Source: Roseovarius sp. MMSF_3281
GTDB taxonomy: Bacteria; Pseudomonadota; Alphaproteobacteria; Rhodobacterales; Rhodobacteraceae
Assembly: GCF_030733685.1 (NCBI RefSeq)
Contig: NZ_JASHIM010000004.1
Coordinates: forward strand, 62,001-126,000
Direction: 5' to 3'
DNA length: 64,000 bases
Below, in pieces: positions 24,813-31,936 of the stretch; position 1 is the stretch's first letter; the number at the start of each line of letters is the position of its first letter. Both the position numbers and the translations under genes were made by a program. The notes beneath the pieces are model-generated. The model was given only the letters and a program-made list of their open reading frames with translations, had not been told where the DNA came from and did no database searches.

Positions 24813-25620
24813 CCCGCAACTCCCGTGACCGGTCGGCGGCGGCCTTGACCGTGCGTTGCATCAAGTCAGGCAAGCCGTTGTTTTCGTTCATTAACACCTC
24901 AAGTCCGGCCTGCGTGGTGCCATTCGGGCTGGTGACGTTCTTGCGCAGTTGCGCAGGTGTTTCATCAGCGGCTTCGGCAAGCGCGCCCGCGCCGGCCACG
25001 GTGGCCTGGGCCAGTTGCATGGCAAGCTCCGGGGCCAGCCCCTCGGCCTCGCCCGCGCGGGCCATGCATTCGATCATGTGAAAGACATAGGCCGGGCCCG
25101 AGCCGGACACGCCGGTGACGGCATCCATCTGGTCTTCGCTGTCCAGTCGCACGACTTGCCCGACCGCTTCGAGAAGCGATTGCGACAGGTCCAGATGCGC
25201 GGGCGTGGCATGCGCGTTGCCGATGATCGCGGTGATCCCCCGGCCCACGGCGGCGGGGGTGTTCGGCATCGCGCGGATCAACGGGGTTTTATCGCCAAGC
25301 ACTTGTTCAAAAACGGAAATCGGCGTTCCGGCCGCGACCGAAACGAACAGCGTTTCACCGTTCCCCATGGCTGTGATCGCGGGCAGGGCATCGCCCATCA
25401 TCTGGGGTTTCACGGCGATCAGGACGATGGCGGGGGTGGCGGGAAGATCGGCGTTGATGTGAACGCCGGTGCCTTGCAGCCAGTCGGAGGGGTTGGGGTC
25501 GATCACCCAGACGGAGGTGTTGGGTAAGCCCTTGGCAAGCCAACCTTCCAGCATGGCCGAGCCCATCTTACCGCAGCCCAGTAGCACCAGCCCGTTGCGG
25601 CTGACATGGTCCATGTCCAT
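24805..25620 (-). CDS. proC: Pyrroline-5-carboxylate reductase
   Basis: Last enzyme of proline synthesis, NAD(P)H-dependent; 271 residues. The dinucleotide loop is LVLLGCGKMGSAMLEGWL, followed by AVKPQMM, RAMPNTPAAVGRG and the P5CR signature DAVTGVSGSGPAYVFHMIE. ATG 25620 has AGGGAG upstream; the track-like extension further upstream is not conserved. First gene of a three-gene unit with the tRNA-binding protein and the hydroxyacid dehydrogenase. Confidence 0.94.
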   Translation of the reverse strand: MDMDHVSRNGLVLLGCGKMGSAMLEGWLAKGLPNTSVWVIDPNPSDWLQGTGVHINADLPATPAIVLIAVKPQMMGDALPAITAMGNGETLFVSVAAGTPISVFEQVLGDKTPLIRAMPNTPAAVGRGITAIIGNAHATPAHLDLSQSLLEAVGQVVRLDSEDQMDAVTGVSGSGPAYVFHMIECMARAGEAEGLAPELAMQLAQATVAGAGALAEAADETPAQLRKNVTSPNGTTQAGLEVLMNENNGLPDLMQRTVKAAADRSRELRDG

Positions 25621-25715
25621 GAATTCACTCCCTTTTTTCCTGTCGGCCTTGTGGCGTGTTTCCCTAGGATTACGCCGACAGAAGGGCTTGTGCAATGGGG
25701 CGGGCGAAAGGCTGC

Positions 25716-26216
25716 TCAGGCGCGGCCGTAGGCTTCGGCGATGGCCACTTGCAATGCGTCCTGCGGTGTGCGGTCACCCCAGATAACCAATTGAAATGCC
25801 GGGTAAAATCGCTCTGCGCTCAGGACGGCGGCCTTGATCAGCGTATCCACCTGGTCGGGGCTGACGCCTTGGCCGCCGGCCATGACCAGACCGTAGCGAT
25901 AAACCATCAGTTTCTGCTCGGCCCAATAGGTGAAGGCCCCGGCCCAGCATTGATCGTTCACGTCGTTAAGTGTTTGATACAAAACGGGAAGTTTGTCCTC
26001 GGGGGGCTCCATTTCGAAGGTGCAGACCATGCGCAGCGTTTCGTCATACCCCGACCAGGCGAGGGTGATGGAGTAGGTGCGCCATTGGCCTTCGACGGCC
26101 ATTGCGATCTGATCGTCGGCGATGCGGTCGAAGTCCCAATCATGGTGTTCGGCCAAATGTTCAACGATATCAATGGGATGAAGGTCTTCTTGGAAGAAAT
26201 GCTCGGACAGTGCCAT
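25716..26216 (-). CDS. YbjN-domain protein
   Basis: A 166-residue soluble protein of the YbjN family (a type III secretion chaperone-like fold). Typical segments are MALSEHFFQEDLHPIDIVEH, GQWRTYSITLAWSGYDETLR and VLYQTLNDVNDQCWAGAFTY. Family members are conserved beside proC in many Rhodobacteraceae, without an established function. The start at 26216 has GAGGTGGGCC upstream. It lies 95 bases upstream of proC on the same strand. Confidence 0.85.
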   Translation of the reverse strand: MALSEHFFQEDLHPIDIVEHLAEHHDWDFDRIADDQIAMAVEGQWRTYSITLAWSGYDETLRMVCTFEMEPPEDKLPVLYQTLNDVNDQCWAGAFTYWAEQKLMVYRYGLVMAGGQGVSPDQVDTLIKAAVLSAERFYPAFQLVIWGDRTPQDALQVAIAEAYGRA

Positions 26217-26353
26217 GGCCCACCTCACTTGGTTGTAGCGCGCGGAGATGGCAGCACCCCAAGCGCTATGTGCCTGCTCTATGGGAAGGGGCTAACCCCC
26301 TAGCCCATACAAGATATGGTGCGGGCAGAAATGCCGTCTGTAAAGCTATTTGT

Positions 26354-26382
26354 TGTGGATAACCGCAATAAGTTGTGGATGA
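26354..26382 (+). promoter_or_regulatory. Pair of DnaA-box-like sites
   Basis: TGTGGATAA at 26354-26362 is an exact complement of the DnaA box TTATCCACA, and TGTGGATGA at 26374-26382 has one mismatch. They are in the same orientation and exactly 20 bp apart, two helical turns. They lie in a locally AT-rich stretch of the long gap 26217-26984, just left of the tandem palindromic elements. Two sites alone do not make an origin and no origin-linked genes are nearby; DnaA titration or regulation is possible. Confidence 0.4.
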
Positions 26383-26423
26383 CATCAAAACTTCATCAAG
26401 ATTAAGCGGCTACCATGGAGTTT

Positions 26424-26501
26424 CGTACGAGTCGTACGCAAGAGGGCGGAGTTTCGTACGAAAATCGGCGCGGTCGCGGGGACAGTCGTACGAGTCGTAC
26501 G
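26424..26501 (+). repeat. Three-box palindromic element, CGTACG type
   Basis: Double box CGTACGAGTCGTACG at 26424-26438 (centre 26431), single box TTTCGTACGAAA centred at 26457.5, and a second double box of the same sequence at 26487-26501 (centre 26494). Spacings 26.5, 36.5 and 63 bp are the same as at 21451 (minus strand) and 58985. The double boxes are two CGTACG hexamers on a nine-base pitch; at 10.5 bp per turn the outer boxes face the same side of the helix and the single box the opposite side. Probably a multi-dimer protein-binding site. Confidence 0.88.
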
Positions 26502-26514
26502 AAACTTGCGGCGC

Positions 26515-26592
26515 TGTACAGTCTGTACATTTTCTACGCGGGATCTGTACGGAAATCGGGGGCGGCGGAGGGGGGAATGTACAAGTTGTACA
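26515..26592 (+). repeat. Three-box palindromic element, TGTACA type, in tandem
   Basis: Directly behind the preceding element the same geometry returns with another hexamer: TGTACAGTCTGTACA (26515-26529, centre 26522), TGTACG (26546-26551, centre 26548.5) and TGTACAAGTTGTACA (26578-26592, centre 26585). Centre distances are again 26.5, 36.5 and 63 bp. The two tandem copies are 91 bp apart centre to centre of first boxes. The change of the outer base in each hexamer with exact spacing suggests selection on layout and perhaps a paralogous binding protein. Confidence 0.8.
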
Positions 26593-26730
26593 GATATGGG
26601 CCCGTGGTTCGGTTGTTTAAGGTGATGTTAAGGCTTTGGGGCGAGGGTGTGTGCGATGGGTAGAGCGCCACGCCTTCAACCTGTGACATCGGCGAGAGGC
26701 GGGGCGCGTGCAACGATTGAGTGGAGCACC

Positions 26731-26746
26731 GCGTTTCGCGAAACGC
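26731..26746. promoter_or_regulatory. Perfect 16-bp palindrome in a gene-free stretch
   Basis: GCGTTTCGCGAAACGC is self-complementary and lies in the gap between the tandem elements and the sulfotransferase gene. It shares GTTTC/GAAAC with ParB parS sites but has two central bases where parS has four, so it is not parS. An operator is plausible. The stretch 26593-26984 holds no gene I can support. Confidence 0.4.
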
Positions 26747-26914
26747 TTTGGGAGGTGTGTGATGTGATTGCCTTGTTTCAGTCCGAAGCGGACAACGATA
26801 GCTGCGAGGCGGTATGCCACCGCAGGTCGCCCGAATTTTTACCGCGCCGTGTTAGCGGGGCTGTTAGCTATTCTGAGAGACTATTGACCGCAGGACTTCC
26901 TTCGGCAAGTTTGA

Positions 26915-26938
26915 CCCCGAGCAGCTTGCCGCTCGGGG
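26915..26938. terminator. Hairpin upstream of the sulfotransferase gene
   Basis: CCCCGAGC pairs with GCTCGGGG around the loop AGCTTGCC, followed by GG and no T tract. It lies 46 bp before the sulfotransferase start codon. It may insulate the gene or form a leader structure; a Rho-independent stop is not certain. Confidence 0.35.
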
Positions 26939-26984
26939 GGGGTGTCGAAACATCGAGCTGAGAGGCCGCAAACATGAAGCTATA

Positions 26985-27758
26985 ATGCGGTGGGATCGCG
27001 ACGTGAATTTTCAGACTCTCAAGAAAAATTACCACAGCAAGCGGCATTTTCTGCAAAATTTGCACCTGGCAAACCCGGGCGTGTCGGCAAGGCCATTCGT
27101 TTACATGAAGAACCACAAGGCCGCGTGTTCAACCATCATTGCCACTCTACTTCGACAAACGACGGCGCATGACGGGGCCGCGATCGGCGAGCTTGATGCG
27201 GCAACGATCCATAGCCCGCCAAAACGGCTGCTTGCCACCGGCGAAAGGGGGCTGAACGTCGATCAGGCCGAACAGGCATTAAACAACAAGGCCACATTCA
27301 AATTCACTTTCGTACGCGATCCGGTGTCACGCACAGTGTCGGCCTTTGCCGACAAGATGGGGGCAGGCAGCGTCAATAAAAGACGGCTGATGCAGTATGT
27401 CGGACGCCCTGAAGAGGATACTATCACTTTATCTGAATTCCTTGATATCATCGCGCAGGATGCCGGCGCCCTGGACCTGGACCGGCATTGGCGCCCGCAA
27501 TCGAAAGAGATTTCGTATGATCAGATCGCATACGACTTTATCGGACGGGTGGAAAATTTGACTGCCGATCTGGGCCACGTGGTGCAGACCTGCTTTTCCA
27601 TCGAGAAACCGATGATCGAGGACACTCGAAAGACGATCCGCCACACCTCGGATAGTCGAAAGTTGAAACAGACGCTGACCAGAGAAGACAAACGCAACCT
27701 CGAAACGGCGCTTGAAGCTGACCTTGCGATGTATGACCGGGTTAGCATGGCGGTGTGA
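26985..27758 (+). CDS. PAPS-dependent carbohydrate sulfotransferase-like protein (sulfotransferase family 2)
   Basis: Transfers sulfate from PAPS to a sugar or other hydroxyl. The 257-residue protein has the 5'-phosphosulfate loop FVYMKNHKAACSTI (about residues 38-51) and the 3'-phosphate motif FVRDPVSRTVSAFADKMG (about 107-124), with VENLTADL later, as in the HNK-1/chondroitin sulfotransferase family. No signal peptide. It is less GC-rich than its neighbours, stands alone, and is preceded by the tandem palindromic elements, which suggests acquisition by transfer. The acceptor is unknown; PAPS can come from the sat/cysC product. Confidence 0.82.
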   Translation: MRWDRDVNFQTLKKNYHSKRHFLQNLHLANPGVSARPFVYMKNHKAACSTIIATLLRQTTAHDGAAIGELDAATIHSPPKRLLATGERGLNVDQAEQALNNKATFKFTFVRDPVSRTVSAFADKMGAGSVNKRRLMQYVGRPEEDTITLSEFLDIIAQDAGALDLDRHWRPQSKEISYDQIAYDFIGRVENLTADLGHVVQTCFSIEKPMIEDTRKTIRHTSDSRKLKQTLTREDKRNLETALEADLAMYDRVSMAV

Positions 27759-27897
27759 CCGGGCAAGTCGGCCCCCGCTGAACGCCGTTTTACCTGCTGT
27801 CGCCTACGAGGAAACTGTCCGACCGTGGCCGCCTTGATAAGAAGCCCTAGCGACTTTTGGCGCGGCCCGGGGGCGCTTCAAGGGGCTTTATCCCCCA

Positions 27898-28866
27898 TCA
27901 TCTATACGTCCGCTCTTCCATCGGGGTGGCCTCGATCCGGGCCAGCAGCCGATCAAGCAGGGATTGTTCGGCCCGGTTCAGCGTCGCCTTGGGGTTCCAG
28001 ACCACGTGCACGTCGATCGCCGGGGGCTGGTCGTAGGGCGGCAATTGCCAAAGGAGGTCATCCTCGACGTCGCGCTTGGCGACATGGACGGGCAGGGGGC
28101 CGATGCCGAGGCCCGCGATTATCATGCGGCGCACTTCCTCAAGGTGGCTGGAGGTGCCGACCACCAATTCGCCCATATCCGCCTCGGCGCGCATCACGGC
28201 CACGGGTTTCAGCGCATCCTGCAAACGGTCGGTGTCGAAACTGACCGCCGATTGCCCGGCCAGGTCGGCGCGGGTCAGGTGGCGTTGACCGAAAAGCGGG
28301 TGTGGCGGGCCGCAGAAGAGACCGAAAAATTCGCGGTAGAGCCGCCGGTATTCCAGTTTCGGATCGCGCCGGTTTACAAGGCAAATGGCGAAAGAGGAGA
28401 ACCGCCCCGAAACGCTGTCGACCGCCTCGGCGGAGGACAGCACGTCAATGTCGAGGGTGGCACGGGGATGCCCCGCGTGGTGTTCGGCCAGCACCGCGTC
28501 GAACAGGGGGCAGACCACGTGGCTGGCCAGGGCCACGCGTACATGGCCCGTGACCTCGTCGGTCATGTCGCGCATCAGGGTGGAGAGCCGCAGGATCGAG
28601 CCCTGGATATCCATCGCCTCGCGGTAAAGCACCTCGCCGGCCTGGGTCAGTTGGAAATGCCCCGGCTTGCGATCAATCAGGCGCTTGCCCACCCGATCCT
28701 CCAGCCGTTTGAGCGCGGCCGAGACAGAAGGCTGCGTCAGGCGCAGTTTATGGGCGGCCTCGGTGATCGACCGCGATTGCGCCAGAACCACGAAGCTGCG
28801 CAGCAGGTTCCAGTCAAGATCGCGCATCATGCGTTCGGGGCGGGGGCTATCGTCCATAGGTTTCAT
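27898..28866 (-). CDS. LysR-family regulator of the amine operon
   Basis: A 322-residue LysR regulator: winged helix (LDWNLLRSFVVLAQSRSITE, then AAHKLRLTQPSVSAALKRLE) at about residues 14-75, then a periplasmic-binding-protein-like effector domain with LVNRRDPKLEYRRLYREFFG. It is divergent from the ABC transporter operon across about 100 bp that hold an ATAG-CTAT dyad, the normal layout for control of that operon. Several start codons are close together (MKPMDDSPRPERMM); the outermost is used. Confidence 0.92.
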   Translation of the reverse strand: MKPMDDSPRPERMMRDLDWNLLRSFVVLAQSRSITEAAHKLRLTQPSVSAALKRLEDRVGKRLIDRKPGHFQLTQAGEVLYREAMDIQGSILRLSTLMRDMTDEVTGHVRVALASHVVCPLFDAVLAEHHAGHPRATLDIDVLSSAEAVDSVSGRFSSFAICLVNRRDPKLEYRRLYREFFGLFCGPPHPLFGQRHLTRADLAGQSAVSFDTDRLQDALKPVAVMRAEADMGELVVGTSSHLEEVRRMIIAGLGIGPLPVHVAKRDVEDDLLWQLPPYDQPPAIDVHVVWNPKATLNRAEQSLLDRLLARIEATPMEERTYR

Positions 28867-28868
28867 CT

Positions 28869-28892
28869 ATAGTTATCATTCTGATTATCTAT
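28869..28892. promoter_or_regulatory. Candidate LysR operator in the divergent gap
   Basis: ATAGTTA and TATCTAT are nearly complementary arms 10 bases apart, in an AT-rich stretch between the LysR gene and the transporter operon. The site starts two bases after the LysR start codon, so binding would also repress the regulator. LysR sites commonly show T-N11-A in such dyads. No effector can be named. Confidence 0.4.
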
Positions 28893-28968
28893 TTGATTAA
28901 TGCTTAGCGGCTTTGCATCGTCAAGTCCAAGCTCCGGCCAAAACGGGGTATGGAAAAAGGGGAGATAC

Positions 28969-29835
28969 ATGTCGGTCGAAGCCCGTGAGGCGCGACAGCC
29001 TTGGATTTTGCTGTCGCCCGCTTTGACGGCGGTGGCGTTGCTGTTGTTCGTGCCGCTTTTGTTTATCGTGGTTTATTCCTTCTGGCTGCGCACGGCGACG
29101 GGCGCGGACGAGGTGGGGTTCTTCCTTGATAACTGGCAGGAGGCGCTGACCGATGCCTTTTACCGCGATATCCTTCTGAACACCCTGAAGATCGCCGCGA
29201 TCACCACCCTGGCCTGTGCCGTGATGGGCTATCCGGCGGCCTATTTCATCGCCCGCAGCAAGGGCAACAAGGCAATATTGTTGCTGCTTTTGATGCTGCC
29301 CTTCTGGATCAGCTACATCATTCGCACGATGAGCTGGATCAACATCCTTGGGGTGTCGGGGGCCTTCAACACGGCGATGATGGCGCTGGGCATCATAGAT
29401 GAGCCGATACAGATGCTGTATAACGAGGTGACGGTGATCCTTGGGCTGGTGCATTTCCTGCTGCCTTTCATGGTGCTGAATGTCTTTGTCAGCCTCGATG
29501 GTATCGACACCAACCTTGAGGATGCGGCCAATTCGCTGGGGGCCACCCGCTGGCAGGCCTTTACCAATGTTACGTTGCCTCTGTCGCTGCCCGGCCTGGC
29601 CGCCGGTGGGTTGCTATGTTTCGTGCTGGGCGCGGGGACATATATCACGCCGCTGGTTCTGGGCGGGCCGACCGATGCGATGTTCGCCAACCTTGTGTTC
29701 GAGGCCATCATCACGCAATTGAACTGGCCGCTTGGGTCGGCCCTGAGCCTGATGCTCTTGGTGGTGCTGGGGGCCTTGGTGCTGATCTACAATCGCTATC
29801 TTGGCATGGCGCAACTGATGAAGGGGCTGGGCTGA
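28969..29835 (+). CDS. Polyamine-type ABC transporter permease (PotB-like)
   Basis: First membrane subunit of an importer for spermidine/putrescine-like amines; 288 residues, six hydrophobic helices. MLPFWISYIIRTMSWINILG and the EAA loop LEDAANSLGATRWQAFTNVT are typical of PotB. The ATG at 28969 follows AAGGGGAG; an in-frame ATG 69 bases upstream lacks a site and adds a polar tail. Its TGA overlaps the ATG of the second permease. First gene of a ten-gene operon reaching 38262. Confidence 0.93.
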   Translation: MSVEAREARQPWILLSPALTAVALLLFVPLLFIVVYSFWLRTATGADEVGFFLDNWQEALTDAFYRDILLNTLKIAAITTLACAVMGYPAAYFIARSKGNKAILLLLLMLPFWISYIIRTMSWINILGVSGAFNTAMMALGIIDEPIQMLYNEVTVILGLVHFLLPFMVLNVFVSLDGIDTNLEDAANSLGATRWQAFTNVTLPLSLPGLAAGGLLCFVLGAGTYITPLVLGGPTDAMFANLVFEAIITQLNWPLGSALSLMLLVVLGALVLIYNRYLGMAQLMKGLG

Positions 29836-30620
29836 TGGGCTGGAACCTTGTGCGCATCTGGACCGTTCTGGTCTATCTGTTCATGTTTCTGCCGGTGGCG
29901 GTGGTTGTCCTGTTGTCGTTCAACGCCAGCCAGTTCGGCAGCTTCCCGATGACCGGTTTTTCCTTTCGCTGGTTCGTGGAGCTGGCCCAGAACGAGGCGA
30001 TCCTGCGGGCCTTTCGCACCTCGATCGTGCTGGGGCTGTTGACGGCGATGATCTCGACCACCTTGGGGGTTTTGGCCAGTCTTGCGCTGGTGCGGTATCG
30101 TGTGCCGGGGTCGAACCTGATTTCCACGCTGCTGATTGCGCCGATCTTGGTGCCCGAGGTGGTTTTGGCGGTGGCGCTGTTGTTGTTCCTGAATTTCCTT
30201 CAGATCAACAAGAGCTTTACCCTGCTGCTGCTGGGCCATGTGATTTTCACCCTGCCGTTTGTAATACTGGTGGTGCAGGCGCGGCTGGTGTCGATCAAGC
30301 GCGACGTGGAAGAGGCGGCGATGAGCCTTGGGGCCAGCCCGCGCCAGACGTTTTTCCAGATCACCCTGCCGCTGATGCTGCCCGCCGTGCTGGCCGGGGC
30401 GCTGTTCGCCTTTACCATCAGTTTCGACGACATCACCGGCACCCTGTTCTGGAAGCCCGGCGGGGTGGAAACCGTGCCGACACAGATTTTCGCCATGCTG
30501 CGCAATTCCATCAGCCCCGAGATCAACGCGCTGGGCACGGTGATGATCGTGATGACGGTGGGCCTGCCGCTGCTGGGCCTCGCCATCGCGCGACAAGTTG
30601 CAAAAAAGAGCGGCGGCTAG
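29835..30620 (+). CDS. Polyamine-type ABC transporter permease (PotC-like)
   Basis: Second membrane subunit; 261 residues with six hydrophobic helices. The EAA loop VEEAAMSLGASPRQTFFQIT and the closing FTISFDDITGTLFWKPGG are typical of PotC. It starts at the ATG inside TGATG, one base of overlap with the first permease, so the two are made in equal amounts. A longer frame reaching back to 29616 is inside the neighbour and is rejected. Confidence 0.93.
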   Translation: MGWNLVRIWTVLVYLFMFLPVAVVVLLSFNASQFGSFPMTGFSFRWFVELAQNEAILRAFRTSIVLGLLTAMISTTLGVLASLALVRYRVPGSNLISTLLIAPILVPEVVLAVALLLFLNFLQINKSFTLLLLGHVIFTLPFVILVVQARLVSIKRDVEEAAMSLGASPRQTFFQITLPLMLPAVLAGALFAFTISFDDITGTLFWKPGGVETVPTQIFAMLRNSISPEINALGTVMIVMTVGLPLLGLAIARQVAKKSGG

Positions 30621-30662
30621 AACCGCCCGATCCACATTGATCCAACCAACAAGGAGAGACGA

Positions 30663-31817
30663 ATGACAAGGAAGATGGATAACACAACCCGCTATGAGCG
30701 CCTGCGCGAGCGGTACATGAACGGCGATATAGATCGCCGCGGTTTCCTTGGCCTGATCGGGGCCGCCGGTCTGGCTTATGGTGTGCAGACGCCCTTTGCC
30801 AAATATGCCAACGCCCAGACCGTTGCCCAAGTGCGCTTTGACGGTTGGGGCGGCGTGGTGTCCGAGGCGCTGCGCGAAAACGCCTTTGACCCGTTTCAGG
30901 CCGAAACCGGTATCGACGTGGTCGATGGCACCTTCGGCGGGGGCGATGAATACCTCAGCCGTGTGAAGGCCAGCCAGGAAGGCGAATACAACATCGCCCA
31001 CCTGTCGGGCGTCTTCGACTATGCCCGGTATCACAATCTCGGGCTTTCCACGGTTCTCAACGAGGATAACATCCCGAACTTGCAATACGTCATCCCCAAG
31101 CTGGTCGACGTCTTCCGCAAGGTGACCGACGGCAAGCTGTCCTGTGTGCCGTATGACTATGGGACCACGGGCCTTGCCTATAACCGCAAGTATATCTCGG
31201 ACGAGGAAATGCAGGAGAAAGGCGCCAAGATCCTTATCGACGAGGCGCACAAGGGCAAGATCGCCGGGTGGAGCGATTGGCGCACCCGCCTGTGGTATGC
31301 CGCCCTGCAAACCGGGCAAGACCCGAACAACATCGAGGATGTCGAGGCCGCATGGGAAGCGGTGCGCGCGCATCGTGACCTGAGCCTGAAATACTGGGGA
31401 TCGGGCGCCGAGTTGATGAGCCTTCTGGCCGAGGAGGAAATCCATGTCACCGAAGGCTGGTCGGGCCGCATCTACGCGTTGCAGGAGCAGGGCCACGACA
31501 TCGGCTACATGGACCCGCCCAACGGCTTTGGTTGGCAGGAATGCATGTTCGTCATCAAGGGCAGCCCGATGGAAGCCTGCGAAGAACTGTTGAACTTCAT
31601 GCTGGCGCCGGAAACCTCGATCGCGGTGGCCGAAGGGCAGAACTATCCGCCCGCGCTTGACCCGCAGAAGGTGGACCTTGGCGACAAGATCCCGACCCTG
31701 CCGGCCTTCGACCCGACGGGCAAACTGGACGGTTTGACCTTTGCCGACCCGGCCTATTGGAACGGCAATGAGCAAGAGTGGTCGAAAACCTTCGGTCGCG
31801 TGCAAAAGGGCTATTGA
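30663..31817 (+). CDS. Extracellular polyamine-type solute-binding protein (Tat signal)
   Basis: Periplasmic binding protein of the PotD/PotF group, 384 residues. It has a twin-arginine signal, DIDRRGFLGLIGAAGLAYG, with cleavage near YANAQT, rather than the usual Sec signal. Later segments YDYGTTGLAYNRKYI and EEIHVTEGWSGRIYALQEQG are typical of the group. It lies 42 bases after the permease genes. The ligand is unknown; the enzymes downstream point to an acetylated or amino-acid-like amine. Confidence 0.92.
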   Translation: MTRKMDNTTRYERLRERYMNGDIDRRGFLGLIGAAGLAYGVQTPFAKYANAQTVAQVRFDGWGGVVSEALRENAFDPFQAETGIDVVDGTFGGGDEYLSRVKASQEGEYNIAHLSGVFDYARYHNLGLSTVLNEDNIPNLQYVIPKLVDVFRKVTDGKLSCVPYDYGTTGLAYNRKYISDEEMQEKGAKILIDEAHKGKIAGWSDWRTRLWYAALQTGQDPNNIEDVEAAWEAVRAHRDLSLKYWGSGAELMSLLAEEEIHVTEGWSGRIYALQEQGHDIGYMDPPNGFGWQECMFVIKGSPMEACEELLNFMLAPETSIAVAEGQNYPPALDPQKVDLGDKIPTLPAFDPTGKLDGLTFADPAYWNGNEQEWSKTFGRVQKGY

Positions 31818-31857
31818 CGCCCGCCGCCCAAGACCGTCCCGCCCCGACCGCCGCGCC

Positions 31858-31901
31858 GGGGCCTCGGATCAAGCCACGAGGCCCCGGGCCATGCCCGGGG
31901 C
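31858..31901. repeat. Two overlapping competing hairpins between binding protein and ATPase genes
   Basis: GGGGCCTCG (31858-31866) pairs perfectly with CGAGGCCCC (31877-31885), and GCCCCGGGC (31881-31889) pairs perfectly with GCCCGGGGC (31893-31901) around the loop CAT. The stems share five bases, so only one can form at a time. Such stems often protect the upstream mRNA and lower expression of downstream genes, here giving more binding protein than ATPase. The CCCGGGC-type sequence also resembles the inverted repeat at 45882. Confidence 0.6.
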
Positions 31902-31936
31902 GGGATATCCCAGACGCCTGAGCAAGGACAGTGCAG

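Noticed and set aside
26424-26592. Possible CRISPR array
   Set aside because: The repeated units are 6-15 bp palindromes with two fixed unequal spacings and no spacer-length units; no cas genes.
26354-26746. Chromosomal replication origin
   Set aside because: Only two DnaA-like boxes, and no origin-linked genes (dnaA, hemE, parAB, gidA) are nearby.
26731-26746. ParB parS site
   Set aside because: The consensus TGTTTCACGTGAAACA has four bases between GTTTC and GAAAC; this site has two.
26647-26961. Open frame of up to 104 codons upstream of the sulfotransferase
   Set aside because: It crosses a 16-bp palindrome and a hairpin, and codon use does not look coding. A GTG near 26756 has a passable ribosome site, but the product matches nothing.
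29796-31805. 669-codon open frame on the minus strand
   Set aside because: Antisense to the second permease and binding protein genes; rich in H, Q and R with no fold signature.
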